Shown here: positions 52,407 to 61,389 of the stretch, piece after piece
Layout of the letters: each line of letters starts with the position of its first letter
How positions within the stretch are numbered: the first letter of the stretch is position 1
Source of the DNA: Hyphomicrobiales bacterium
GTDB taxonomy: Bacteria > Pseudomonadota > Alphaproteobacteria > Rhizobiales > HXMU1428-3
Length of the DNA stretch: 64,000 nt
Direction of reading: 5' to 3'
NCBI GenBank assembly: GCA_021775425.1
Contig: JAJFHX010000043.1
Location: 90,841-154,840 of the forward strand
The notes under the pieces: generated by a model
Database searches by the model: none
What the model was told of the DNA's origin: nothing
Seen by the model: the letters and a program-made list of their open reading frames with translations, nothing else
Made by a program: the position numbers and the translations under genes

Positions 52407-53945
52407 ATGAGTTTTGATTTTTGCCTTAACATTTTTAAAGTTATTTTTAAGAAGATACAGATGGTTCCCGTGCTTGTCGCGGGAGCCATTTTTGTTTGCT
52501 TATCCGGTTATTTATATCAAACAGTGATGGCGGCACCAGAACTGCTTTCCGATAAAAAAGTTGCGATAGCAGTGTTTGAGCCGGGTGAAGAGTTACCTGC
52601 CGGTAAAGCTACATCAAAGAAAAGCTATAAGAACAGAAATGCTTTTTCTCATTCCCCGGGTAACCTTAGTTTTAAGAAAGAACTTGATTTCAAAATCGGC
52701 AATGGATTGTTCCGTAAATTATGGGTTTCTTCGCCCGCATCGACGAAATCTTCAGACGGACTTGGGCCTTTGTTTAATGCCCGCTCTTGTCAGAGGTGCC
52801 ATTTAAAGGATGGGCGCGGGCATACGCCCCGAGCCAACTGGCCGGAAGACACACAGGTTTCTATGTTTTTGCGGCTCTCTGTGCCACCCCGGAGTGAGAC
52901 TGAAAAAGCGCTGCTTGCCAGTGGCCGCGCCTTATCGATTGATGAGCCAACATATGGCGGGCAGTTTCAGGATCTCTCTATTCAGGGGCATGATGCTGAA
53001 GGGCATATGAAAATCACTTACAGCCCTGTTGTGGTGACGTTCGAGGACGGCACGACCGTGAACCTTCGCAAGCCGCACTATGAAGTGACCGATCTTCAAT
53101 ACGGGCCAATGCAAAAAGATGTGATGATGTCACCAAGGGTGACACCGCAGATGATCGGTCTTGGCCTATTGGAGGCAATTTCAGCGCAAGACATAATCGC
53201 AGGAGTTGATGAGGACGACAAAGACGGTGACGGAATATCCGGGCGTGCGAATATGGTATGGTCACTGGTACAGCAAAAATTAATGCTCGGACGGTTCGGA
53301 TGGAAAGCCGGTATGCCCTCTCTTAAAGAGCAAACAGCTGCTGCATTTTCCGGTGATATTGGCATTTCTTCTTCGCTGCATAAAAGCGGGGCTGGTGACT
53401 GTACTTTAAAGCAGGAATTCTGCCGCAAGGCACCGGATGGGGCTTCTGAAAAATCTGGTGTTGAAATTTCAGATCAGCTGCTTGATCTGGTGACTTTTTA
53501 TGCCTCGAACCTCGCCGTGCCAAAACGAAGGCAACCGCAAGATGAAGATGTTTTAAAAGGCAAGGCATTGTTTCATTCAATTGGTTGTGCCTCCTGTCAT
53601 AAACCAAAATTTGTGACCAAATCCATCCCGCTTAACCCCCATCTTGAAGGACAAGATATCTGGCCATATACGGATATGCTGCTGCATGATATGGGAGAGG
53701 GGCTGGCTGATCATCGCCCTGAAGGCAAAGCCAATGGGTTTGAATGGCGCACACCGCCGCTATGGGGTGTCGGGCTGACTAAAACCGTTAGCGGTCATGA
53801 ATTTTTACTGCATGACGGGCGGGCCCGCTCTGTTGAAGAAGCCATTCTCTGGCATGGCGGTGAAGGGCTGGCGGCACAACAAGCTTACCGCAAATTAAGC
53901 AAAGCGGAGAGAGACTGGTTGATCAAATTTGTTAAGTCACTTTAA
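52407..53945 (+). CDS. Di-heme oxidoreductase-like cytochrome c (DUF1111)
   Basis: 512 aa. The N-terminus has one hydrophobic segment (about 19-42) that is a signal or anchor. Two haem c sites are visible: C128-QR-C131-H132 and C394-AS-C397-H398. A DDKDGDG stretch near 271 resembles a calcium loop. Blocks such as LFNARSCQRCH and TPPLWGVGLTKTVSGHEFLLHDGRA identify the DUF1111 thiol-oxidoreductase-like family, related to di-haem peroxidases. It is regularly found with imelysins. A terminator-like hairpin overlaps codons 19-28. Confidence 0.9.
   Translation: MSFDFCLNIFKVIFKKIQMVPVLVAGAIFVCLSGYLYQTVMAAPELLSDKKVAIAVFEPGEELPAGKATSKKSYKNRNAFSHSPGNLSFKKELDFKIGNGLFRKLWVSSPASTKSSDGLGPLFNARSCQRCHLKDGRGHTPRANWPEDTQVSMFLRLSVPPRSETEKALLASGRALSIDEPTYGGQFQDLSIQGHDAEGHMKITYSPVVVTFEDGTTVNLRKPHYEVTDLQYGPMQKDVMMSPRVTPQMIGLGLLEAISAQDIIAGVDEDDKDGDGISGRANMVWSLVQQKLMLGRFGWKAGMPSLKEQTAAAFSGDIGISSSLHKSGAGDCTLKQEFCRKAPDGASEKSGVEISDQLLDLVTFYASNLAVPKRRQPQDEDVLKGKALFHSIGCASCHKPKFVTKSIPLNPHLEGQDIWPYTDMLLHDMGEGLADHRPEGKANGFEWRTPPLWGVGLTKTVSGHEFLLHDGRARSVEEAILWHGGEGLAAQQAYRKLSKAERDWLIKFVKSL
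52461..52493 (+). terminator. Terminator-like hairpin over the start of the DUF1111 gene (possible attenuator)
   Basis: Stem ATGGTTCCCG / CGGGAGCCAT (10 bp with one G-U) with a 9-nt loop, followed by TTTTTG. It lies 84 bp after the porin stop and inside codons 19-28 of the next frame, encoding part of its signal segment. It can end most porin transcripts while letting some read through, or be disrupted by ribosomes that translate the DUF1111 start. Confidence 0.6.
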
Positions 53946-53994
53946 TGTCTGATATTTTCTATTATTTTCAACTTAATCGCCGTCTGGTTTCTAA

Positions 53995-55170
53995 ATGATA
54001 TCATTTCGTGAACTCATATTTCTGGCCGTTTTTGGTATGTTGCTACTGCCGGGTCATTTAAACGCACAGACTGTGACGAGCCCAAAGGCAGATGTTGCAG
54101 CTGAGAAACTGGCTGTGAAAAAACAAGCCAACAAAACCACTGAGGCTATCCTTAAGTCACTTGCTGCTGAGACCATTAAGCATCATATCGTGCCGCGTTA
54201 TATTGTGCTGCATGATAACACGGTGCATCTGAAAAAGCAGATTGGCGAATTTTGTATCGCTCCTTCGCCATTGGGCATAAAAGAAGTGAAGCAGCAGTTT
54301 GAAAAAACGGTGCTGTCTTTTGCGGCGATTGAACATATCCATTTCGGGCCGATTGTTGAAAAATACCGTTTGGAGCGGCTTGCTTACTGGCCTGACCGAA
54401 AAAGCCGGGGTGTCAGGGCGATTAAGAGACTTTTGAAAGGCAAAAAGCCAGGCGCAATTGAAGCGAAGAGATTTGCGAAAAAAAGTGTGGCGGTCCAGGG
54501 ACTGACAGCCCTTGAATATGTTCTTTATGGCGCTGGGCATAAAGGTTTATTAGAGGAAAATGAAGCCGGGAAATTTCGGTGTCAGTATGCTTTGCGTATC
54601 GCAGATAATATCGAGACGATCATGACTGAGGTGGTGAAAGGCTGGCAGCCAGCCAGTCAACTTGTCATCAGCCTTACCCAACCGAAACCCAGCAACAAAC
54701 ATTATCGAAACCGCAAGGAAGTGCTGCTGGAGTTTTATCACTCGATCACGGTTGGGCTGAAAACTTTGCATGAAGCCAGAATGCTGCCATTAACCGGCGG
54801 GGTGGATGGAAAAAAGACCAAACCAAAGCGGGCCGCCTTCTGGCGCTCTGGTCTTGCCATTGGTGTGCTTCGAGCGAACCTTGAAGCGATTGATCATATT
54901 GTCAAGATCAGCGGTTTTGAAAGGGTGCTTTCACGAACACCGGTTGATCTGCAATTTCATGTCAGGAAAATATTCAAGACACTATACGGGATATATGATG
55001 ACTGGCTCAAAGCGGATATGAAAATTTCTAAGATTTTGTCAGAGCCTTCAGAACGGGCCAGGTTTATAATGCTTGGCAAGAGGACCTCCCATCTGAATGT
55101 CGGGTTTTCACGTTATTTTGCCATCGCTGCGGATTTACCACTTGGATTTAATGCCTCTGATGGTGACTGA
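53995..55170 (+). CDS. Second imelysin-family protein
   Basis: 391 aa with a signal peptide (about 1-25, ending LNAQ). Imelysin blocks are FGPIVEKYRLERLAYWPD, VQGLTALEYVLYG and RAAFWRSGLAIGVLRANLEAI. The usual GxHxxE motif reads GLTALE at 169-174, with Thr in place of His, as in the subgroup that lies next to DUF1111 and DUF1513 genes. Probable periplasmic iron-handling partner; it is 49 bp after DUF1111 and 40 bp before DUF1513. Confidence 0.88.
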   Translation: MISFRELIFLAVFGMLLLPGHLNAQTVTSPKADVAAEKLAVKKQANKTTEAILKSLAAETIKHHIVPRYIVLHDNTVHLKKQIGEFCIAPSPLGIKEVKQQFEKTVLSFAAIEHIHFGPIVEKYRLERLAYWPDRKSRGVRAIKRLLKGKKPGAIEAKRFAKKSVAVQGLTALEYVLYGAGHKGLLEENEAGKFRCQYALRIADNIETIMTEVVKGWQPASQLVISLTQPKPSNKHYRNRKEVLLEFYHSITVGLKTLHEARMLPLTGGVDGKKTKPKRAAFWRSGLAIGVLRANLEAIDHIVKISGFERVLSRTPVDLQFHVRKIFKTLYGIYDDWLKADMKISKILSEPSERARFIMLGKRTSHLNVGFSRYFAIAADLPLGFNASDGD

Positions 55171-55210
55171 ATTAAGAACGTATGTGTTGTACTTTGTTTT
55201 AGGAGAGTGA

Positions 55211-56488
55211 GTGATGCACTTATCAAGACGAAATGTATTGCATGGCTCTTTATTACTTTCGAGCGCGCTTGTTCATGAGCTGACGCGCCCGGCAGGCCTG
55301 TTTGATATTTCTCAGGCTTTGGCAAGCGAAAGTTCTGGTCCTGATGGTCTCCGTTTTACAAAGCCTGATCAGGCTGACATATTTGCTGGCGCGCGGCATG
55401 AAACTCTTCATTCAGAAGCGGATAGTGCTGAGGCTCTGTTTGCCGGTCAGAACCTCAAAGGGCGATATTCAGCCGCTTTATTTACAGCTTCGGGTGATTT
55501 GCGCTCTGTCACTTTGCCGGGGCGGGGGCATGATGTGGCTGTCAGGCCTCATATTGGCGGGGGTGATGGATCCGTTGAAGTGGTGGCATTTGCGCGGCGG
55601 CCGGGGCGGTTTGCAGTCGCATTTTCAGCTAACTTAAAAAAACCGGCTGTGACGTTTCATGCAGCTGACAATCGCCATTTTTATGGACACGGTGTGTTTT
55701 CACCGCTGGGTCAATTGCTATATTCAACTGAGAATGACTATGAAAATGGTGTTGGTGTGATTGGCATCAGAAATGCCACTGATGGCTACAAACAGATTGG
55801 GGAATTTTCTTCGCATGGCATTGGCCCGCATGACATGGCACTTCTTGATGATGGCATGACGCTGGTGATTGCCAATGGCGGCATTGAAACCAGCCCGGAT
55901 AGCGGCCGGCAGATTTTAAACCTTGCGCATATGGAACCCTCACTGGTTTATATAGACAGACGTGATGGAACTTTGCTGGAAAAGGTTTCGTTACCAGATG
56001 AGATCCGTCAATTGTCGATCCGTCATTTAACTGTGGCTGGTAAAAACAGGGTTGTTTTCGGGTGCCAGTATAAAGGGGCATCGAGCGAGAAACCGATGTT
56101 AATCGGATTTCATGACCGGGGGGCTGAAATTAAATTCTCTGCCGCGCCTGATGCCATCCACCGGCGGATGAATAATTATGTTGGCTCTGTTGCCGTTGAT
56201 CATACGGGGGAGATCATTGCTGCCTCATGCCCGCGGGGCAATCTGATTACCTTCTGGAATGCGAATGACCAGAGCTATATCGGGGCGCGGCAAATGAAAG
56301 ACGGGTGCGGGGTCGCCAAAACCAGCCAGCCGAATGAATTTTTAATGACCAGCGGCCATGGTGATGTGGCGCGGGCAAAGATCGCAGATGCGCGACAAGA
56401 TAATTCTATAGCTGATGATTTAGACCCGGCTCAGACACGGCATCAGGTGAATGTGCAGTGGGACAATCATGCGGTGAAAGTGCGCTGA
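55211..56488 (+). CDS. DUF1513 beta-propeller protein, Tat-exported
   Basis: 425 aa. The N-terminus MHLSRRNVLHGSLLLSSA is a Tat signal (twin Arg at 5-6). The rest is a repetitive beta-rich domain of the DUF1513 family (GRGHDVAVRP, ARRPGRFAVAF, GHGVFSPLGQLLYSTENDY, SHGIGPHDMALLDDG). Tat export suggests that it folds or binds a cofactor in the cytoplasm. Last gene of the iron cluster. An AGGAGAG ribosome site precedes it. Confidence 0.9.
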   Translation: MMHLSRRNVLHGSLLLSSALVHELTRPAGLFDISQALASESSGPDGLRFTKPDQADIFAGARHETLHSEADSAEALFAGQNLKGRYSAALFTASGDLRSVTLPGRGHDVAVRPHIGGGDGSVEVVAFARRPGRFAVAFSANLKKPAVTFHAADNRHFYGHGVFSPLGQLLYSTENDYENGVGVIGIRNATDGYKQIGEFSSHGIGPHDMALLDDGMTLVIANGGIETSPDSGRQILNLAHMEPSLVYIDRRDGTLLEKVSLPDEIRQLSIRHLTVAGKNRVVFGCQYKGASSEKPMLIGFHDRGAEIKFSAAPDAIHRRMNNYVGSVAVDHTGEIIAASCPRGNLITFWNANDQSYIGARQMKDGCGVAKTSQPNEFLMTSGHGDVARAKIADARQDNSIADDLDPAQTRHQVNVQWDNHAVKVR

Positions 56489-56500
56489 GTTTTTTGTTGC

Positions 56501-56553
56501 TTTTCTCTCTCTCACGGCGATTCCATGAACGGAGTTCATGGGCCTACGAGGTG
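56501..56553. repeat. Structured intergenic repeat, copy 1
   Basis: The sequence has an outer part CTCTCTCACGG and an inner perfect hairpin CCATGAAC-GGA-GTTCATGG, then GCCTACGAGGTG. It matches copy 2 at 56703-56753 at most positions. The space between the copies is GC-rich and itself foldable (for example GGGCACC with GGGGTGCC, GATCAATGTATCCG with CGGATTGATC). Confidence 0.75.
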
Positions 56554-56702
56554 CGGCGCAACGCGCCGGGCACCGCTATCTACGATCAATGTATCCGTAC
56601 TCGCGTAGCTCCGTTCGGATTGATCTTGTACGCGGGGTGCCATGTGCGCAAGCTAAGTCGCTTGCTCCCTTCTTCATAAAGGTCGTTCTATAGTGAGTGC
56701 TA

Positions 56703-56753
56703 TTTTCTCTCTCACGGTTATTCCATGAGCTTAGCTTATGGGCCTACGAGGTG
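56703..56753. repeat. Structured intergenic repeat, copy 2
   Basis: Same layout as copy 1, exactly 200 bp to the right. The inner hairpin reads CCATGAGC-TTA-GCTTATGG. Relative to copy 1, an A-T pair has become G-C and one C-G pair a G-U, so base pairing is kept while sequence changes. The two copies fill the 283-bp gap between the DUF1513 gene and the convergent ribA. Confidence 0.75.
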
Positions 56754-56771
56754 TGCAGTTGAGTTATTAAA

Positions 56772-57380
56772 TCAGTGGCCGTAGTGACCCATTTTTTTGA
56801 CTTTTACATCTTTGTAGCGTTTGTTTTCCTGCCGTGTGGTGGTGGGCAGCGGAATGCGCTCAACATTAATATTGGCGGCGCGCAGGCTTTCTGATTTTTT
56901 CGGGTTGTTGGTGATCAGTTTCACGTCTTTGATGTTTCTTGAGCTCAGAAAATCGGCCACCATATTATAGTCTCTGAGGTCCGTTTCAAACCCGAGCTGG
57001 TGGTTGGCTTCTATTGTATCCAGCCCCTGTTCCTGAAGGTTATAGCTTTTCAGTTTATTCAGCAGGCCAATGCCGCGGCCTTCCTGGCGCAGATAAAAAA
57101 TATAGCCATGATTGGATTTACCGATTGTATTCAGGGATTTTTCCAGCTGTTCGCCGCAATCGCAGCGGTGAGAGCCAAAAATGTCGCCCGTCATGCATTC
57201 TGAATGGATGCGAATGAGTGGCGTTTCTTCCTTTTTGATGACTCGTTCCAGAACGATGTGCTCAAGGTTATCATCATAGCTGATGATCGACATGCTAAAC
57301 TCACCATGCTCTGTTGGCAGGTGAACCGTTTCAAGAATTTTGAGCGTACTCAATTGCGTGTCCTGATTTTGTAATCTCAC
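56772..57380 (-). CDS. ribA: GTP cyclohydrolase II
   Basis: 202 aa zinc enzyme catalysing the first step of riboflavin synthesis from GTP. Zinc ligands C62, C73 and C75 are in ECMTGDIFGSHRCDC, and the GTP-binding part is YLRQEGRGIGLLNKLKSYNLQ. ITNNPKKSESL also fits. It is a stand-alone RibA without the RibB domain fusion common in alphaproteobacteria. The 313 bp upstream hold its promoter and that of the divergent small gene; no convincing FMN riboswitch is visible. Confidence 0.93.
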   Translation of the reverse strand: MRLQNQDTQLSTLKILETVHLPTEHGEFSMSIISYDDNLEHIVLERVIKKEETPLIRIHSECMTGDIFGSHRCDCGEQLEKSLNTIGKSNHGYIFYLRQEGRGIGLLNKLKSYNLQEQGLDTIEANHQLGFETDLRDYNMVADFLSSRNIKDVKLITNNPKKSESLRAANINVERIPLPTTTRQENKRYKDVKVKKMGHYGH

Positions 57381-57693
57381 TGAAAAAATAACGGGCCGGT
57401 CAGTTCCATGCTGGATATTTCACCCGCTTGCACGGCAAACTAGCTGCTTGAAGATGATATTGCCATATAAAAATAGTGCGTGCGACGTCATTTCGCGTTT
57501 TTCTTCATTGAAATCTGTTTTTAGAGTGGTTCAAAACTATATCAGGATAATGTCCAAATATGTGATGAAAATATCTCTATTTTCCACTTTGCTGTGTCAT
57601 TTGGCCTTTGAATTGGTGTAAAACCATGTGACTTTTTCACATCTCTGACATAAGATCATGTCTAGATTGGGGAAGTTGATAGGAGTATGATTT

Positions 57694-57936
57694 ATGGATT
57701 TTATTGATTGGTCGCAAGTTGTATGGGTTGAAGTGATTACCTATGCTGTGTTGGTTTTGATTGCTGCGTTTATCGGCAACTTTATCAATATTATTTTCAA
57801 TGGTAATCCGATTACCGGTGCAATTATCGCCGCTTTGCTGTTTTCAGCATTGTTTATCGGTTGGAAATATTACCCGCACGGGATTGATATTGGCCAGATG
57901 TATAGCACCAATATTGAGACTGTCGCGAAGGTTTAG
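57694..57936 (+). CDS. Small membrane protein, unknown
   Basis: 80 aa with two hydrophobic segments (about 10-33 and 40-60) separated by FNGNPI. The aromatic N-terminus is MDFIDWSQVVW. An AGGAG ribosome site and a strong terminator directly downstream show that it is a real single-gene unit. Not recognised as a named family. Confidence 0.75.
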   Translation: MDFIDWSQVVWVEVITYAVLVLIAAFIGNFINIIFNGNPITGAIIAALLFSALFIGWKYYPHGIDIGQMYSTNIETVAKV

Positions 57937-57962
57937 ATTTCAGTTTCTTTTTGCAAATATTT

Positions 57963-57999
57963 AAAGCCCCGGAGGTTTAAAAACTCCGGGGCTTTTTTT
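57963..57999 (+). terminator. Strong rho-independent terminator
   Basis: Stem AAAGCCCCGGAG / CTCCGGGGCTTT (12 bp perfect) with a 9-nt loop, followed by further T residues. It ends the small membrane-protein transcript, 26 bp after its stop. The A-rich 5' side lets it also serve the convergent vWA gene. Confidence 0.95.
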
Positions 58000-58045
58000 A
58001 TGTCTGGCAGTTTAAAATTTTCAATCTTCGCGCATAACTCAGCCC

Positions 58046-59404
58046 TTAATAGGATTGCTGGGTTTTCAGCTTATACTGACGGGCGCGCATGTCTTTACGT
58101 GAAGCGGCCCATTTATCATCGCTCAGATTTTCAGAATCCTTTTTGTTTTTCACAGCCAGCTCATTGAGCTCCTGTTCAAATTTACCACCCAGACTGCGCG
58201 CATTCTGCTGAAGATAAGTGGCATTGCCTTCCAAAATCTTTCTGGCTTTTCCTACCATGCCCTTATCCCGAAGGCTGACGGCTTCTTCATTGCGTTCTGT
58301 TGCAATTTGCTCAACCACACTGCTCATCACACGCTTGTTGACAGACTTCTCTGCCAGTGATCTTGAGCGGGTGAAATTGGCTTCTGCGTCCGTGACGATT
58401 TTTGAGCGGGTTTTCAGTTTCATAGACCGGTAATCCACTGTGACTTTGGCAAAGGGTTTGTTACCTTCTGCCAGGTCATCTTCCATCTCGGCTTCGATGA
58501 TCAGTTGCTTTTCCTGCGCACTATATAGCTGGTTCATCTTAAGGCGAATTTTGCGGCCTTCAATTTCAGCTTTACGGCCAAGGACGCGTATTGGGCGAAA
58601 GCCAATGTGGCATTCAATCAGGATATCAACATCCTGGGCTACAACGGAGAGCACATCGCCGAATTCTTTATCAAAAATATCGACCAGATCACGCTCATTT
58701 CTCACAAAGGCGTGGTTGCCATCACTTGCATAAGCAAGTTTTGTCATCAGGTCTTCATTAAAGCCAAGGCCAAGGCCAATGGTGGTGATAGAGATGCCTT
58801 TGGCGGCAGCTTTCTGACCAAGTTTTTCAAGATCTGACGGTTTTGACGGACCGATATTGGCCAGACCATCGGAGAGGAGAATGACGCGGTTCACTCTGTT
58901 TTCATCAATAAATTCTTCGAGCTCATGAATGCCGCGTTTGGTGCCTGCATAAAGAGCGGTTCGCCCATTTGAGCGGATGGAGCGGATGCGCCGTCTGAAT
59001 TCTGAATAATTATTGACCCGGGTTGCCGGGATCAGCACATCGACCTTATCACTATAGGTAACGATTGAGACATAGTCATTTCTACCCAGACGCTCAACGG
59101 CCATGATCGCGGCTTCTTTGGCCTGTTCGATTTTTCCGCCGCCCATGGAACCTGATTTATCTATCACGATGGCGATGTTTACCGGAGTGCGGCTGGCTTC
59201 CTCGTGGCGAAGCCCTTCAAGATCAATTCTTAAATATGTTTTCTGGCCTTTTTCGCCCAGATAGGCTTCCTGACCCATTTCAGTTGTGAGTTTGATTTCA
59301 CTGGCATTTACAGCTGTTGTTGCTGAACTGACCATTAGCAGGCTGCACAGAACACCATAGGTGGCTCTATAAGTGGCTTTACAAAATTTATGAAGCTGGC
59401 GCAT
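58046..59404 (-). CDS. Secreted von Willebrand factor A domain protein
   Basis: About 452 aa. A GAGGG ribosome site (minus strand) places the start at 59404, giving a signal peptide MRQLHKFC...NASE; the frame is open to 59446. The vWA domain (about 55-225) has the metal-site motif DKSGSMG and the later Thr and Asp positions (SNGRTALYAG, LLSDGLANIG). A C-terminal half of about 230 aa with beta then helical character follows. Probably periplasmic or surface exposed; the binding partner is unknown. Confidence 0.85.
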   Translation of the reverse strand: MRQLHKFCKATYRATYGVLCSLLMVSSATTAVNASEIKLTTEMGQEAYLGEKGQKTYLRIDLEGLRHEEASRTPVNIAIVIDKSGSMGGGKIEQAKEAAIMAVERLGRNDYVSIVTYSDKVDVLIPATRVNNYSEFRRRIRSIRSNGRTALYAGTKRGIHELEEFIDENRVNRVILLSDGLANIGPSKPSDLEKLGQKAAAKGISITTIGLGLGFNEDLMTKLAYASDGNHAFVRNERDLVDIFDKEFGDVLSVVAQDVDILIECHIGFRPIRVLGRKAEIEGRKIRLKMNQLYSAQEKQLIIEAEMEDDLAEGNKPFAKVTVDYRSMKLKTRSKIVTDAEANFTRSRSLAEKSVNKRVMSSVVEQIATERNEEAVSLRDKGMVGKARKILEGNATYLQQNARSLGGKFEQELNELAVKNKKDSENLSDDKWAASRKDMRARQYKLKTQQSY

Positions 59405-59550
59405 TCGACTTCCCTCGCGATTTATCCTCTTGAAGATAAATTGCATATCAGGGCAGCTTGGCTAAAGGGGGGCTAAAATTGGGCCACAATGGGATTAAAC
59501 GCCCGAATAGATTAACTCTGGTTCATGTTGAGACCCAAATCAGCCCTTGT

Positions 59551-60558
59551 TCAGGCGCGGCTTCTTACGTGGTTTGCTGCGGGGAAGACTCTGTCAGGCG
59601 GATTGTGATTATCAATGAAAGCTTTGATATTGATCATAACTTTTTCGCCCATATCAATGCGGCTTTCCAGCGTGGCCGAGCTCATATGAGGCAGGGCGAC
59701 AACACGATCATTATGCAGCAGGCGGTGGTCGATTTCCGGTTCATGCTCAAACACATCAAGCCCGGCGCCAGCGATGGTGCCATTTTCAATGGCGGTTGCG
59801 AGGGCATTTTCATCAATGATGTCGCCTCTGGCGGTGTTGATAATAAAGGCCGTTGGTTTGAGAAGCGCCAGCCTTCTTGCTGATAAAAGATGATAGGTCG
59901 CGGGGGTGGACGGGCAATTGACTGAGATGATGTCCATACGCGCTAACATCTGATCAAGGCTTTCCCAATAGGTTGCGCCGAGTTCCTGCTCGATTTCATC
60001 GGCGATGCGCCGGTGGCTGTGGTAATTAATTTTAAAGCCAAAAGCCTTGGCGCGGCTGGCAACGGCCTGGCCGATGCGGCCCATGCCGATAATGCCCAGT
60101 GATTTTCCACCAAGGCGGTGCCCCAACATCCAGGTCGGTGACCAGCCGCCCCATTTATTGGCCGGGTCGTTGAGAAAAATAGCGCCTTCAAGCAGGCGGC
60201 GCGGCACGGCCAGCATTAACGCCAATGTCATATCTGCTGTATCATTGGTGAGAACGCCTGGTGTGTTGGTGACAATGATGCCGGCTTCTTTTGCGGCATC
60301 AAGGTCTATATTATCAACACCAGCACCAAAATTGGCGATCAGTTTCAGGTTTTCACCGGCATTTTGAATGATATCTGCGGTGATTTTATCTGTCACAGTC
60401 GGGACGAGAATGTCTGCTACCTTGACGGCATCCAGCAATGCTTCTTTTGACAAAGGCTGGTCTGTCGGGTTTAAGCGAACATTGAACAACTCTCCCATGC
60501 GGCTTTCAATGCTGTCTGGCAATTTGCGGGTAACAATGACGAGTGGATCTTGGTTCAT
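59551..60558 (-). CDS. D-2-hydroxyacid dehydrogenase (glyoxylate/hydroxypyruvate reductase-like)
   Basis: 335 aa. The dinucleotide motif is GMGRIGQAVASRAKAFG, and the catalytic Arg, Glu and His are in NTARGDIIDE, DVFEHEPEID and LPHMSSAT. The NFGAGVDNIDLDAAKEAGI block near 75 is typical of glyoxylate reductases. Unlike PtxD at the left of the window it lacks the PtxD-specific Met, Trp and Tyr. It probably reduces glyoxylate or hydroxypyruvate in the cytoplasm. Confidence 0.88.
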   Translation of the reverse strand: MNQDPLVIVTRKLPDSIESRMGELFNVRLNPTDQPLSKEALLDAVKVADILVPTVTDKITADIIQNAGENLKLIANFGAGVDNIDLDAAKEAGIIVTNTPGVLTNDTADMTLALMLAVPRRLLEGAIFLNDPANKWGGWSPTWMLGHRLGGKSLGIIGMGRIGQAVASRAKAFGFKINYHSHRRIADEIEQELGATYWESLDQMLARMDIISVNCPSTPATYHLLSARRLALLKPTAFIINTARGDIIDENALATAIENGTIAGAGLDVFEHEPEIDHRLLHNDRVVALPHMSSATLESRIDMGEKVMINIKAFIDNHNPPDRVFPAANHVRSRA

Positions 60559-60759
60559 GGTTCCCTCTTAATTCTTATTTTGATGCGTTTTTATAAGTTG
60601 TAGCAAATTGCACAAGGATGAGAAACGGCATTTTAAATTATTTTATCAACTTAACTGATTTTGTTTTTACGAAATTTTTGTTTTTTTCAGACAGACCTGA
60701 TGAAGAACATAGTTTTGATGTTGTTGGGCAGGAAGCTGGCTTGAACAATTTGTTCAACT

Positions 60760-61341
60760 ATGCCAAACCAACAAATTCAACATGAGTGGTTTAAATTCTT
60801 TATGTCAGATTTCTCTATGAAATTTTTGAAAACCTTTTTGCTGTTCTCACTTTTCTGGATTTCACCTTCGGCTGCAGGGGCGCAAGCGATCGAGAAAACG
60901 ATTGGCCCAAGCGGTGAGGCTGTGCCGCGGTATGTCAGCCTTAAGGCTGATGAAGTGAATGTGAGGCGTGGTCCGGGGCGGAATCATAAGATCCTCTGGG
61001 TGTTTAAGAAACTGGGGCTGCCGGTTAAAATTGTTTCAGAATATGAAAACTGGCGCGAGATTGAAGATCAGGCCGGGGCAAAGGGATGGGTGTTTCATAG
61101 CTTGCTTTCTCGAAGGCGCACGGGCGTGACAGTGAACCCTAAAGATGTTGGCGCGGACTATCTTTCTTTACGTGAGACTGAATCGACCAGCAGTAAAACT
61201 CTGGCACGGCTTGGTGAGGGGGTGATTGTTCACATTCTTTCCTGTACGGGAAGCTGGTGTAACATTGCTGTCAACAAAGACCTGAAAGGTTATATCAACC
61301 AGACGCACCTTTGGGGGTTGTTTGCAAAAGAACCGCTTTGA
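60760..61341 (+). CDS. Periplasmic SH3-domain protein (DUF1058-like)
   Basis: Up to 193 aa. Two bacterial SH3 domains are visible: YVSLKADEVNVRRGPGRNHKILWVF (after the signal) and a second starting DYLSLRETESTSSKTLARL. The signal peptide begins at the ATG at 60817 (MKFLKTFLLFSLFWISPSAAGA), so that start is as likely as 60760. Such proteins bind cell-wall peptides. Stands alone. Confidence 0.82.
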   Translation: MPNQQIQHEWFKFFMSDFSMKFLKTFLLFSLFWISPSAAGAQAIEKTIGPSGEAVPRYVSLKADEVNVRRGPGRNHKILWVFKKLGLPVKIVSEYENWREIEDQAGAKGWVFHSLLSRRRTGVTVNPKDVGADYLSLRETESTSSKTLARLGEGVIVHILSCTGSWCNIAVNKDLKGYINQTHLWGLFAKEPL

Positions 61342-61389
61342 TGGGGGCCACATTTTACTGCGGACTCAATTGGCAAATTAAAAACAGAC

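Noticed and set aside
57381..57500. Possible FMN riboswitch upstream of ribA (minus-strand GGGTGAAAT and ACCGGC phrases)
   Set aside because: The spacing between the two phrases is too long and the flanking stems of an RFN element are missing; probably chance.
59551..60558. Second phosphite dehydrogenase
   Set aside because: Shares only the general hydroxyacid dehydrogenase motifs; PtxD-specific Lys76, Trp134 and Tyr139 contexts are absent.
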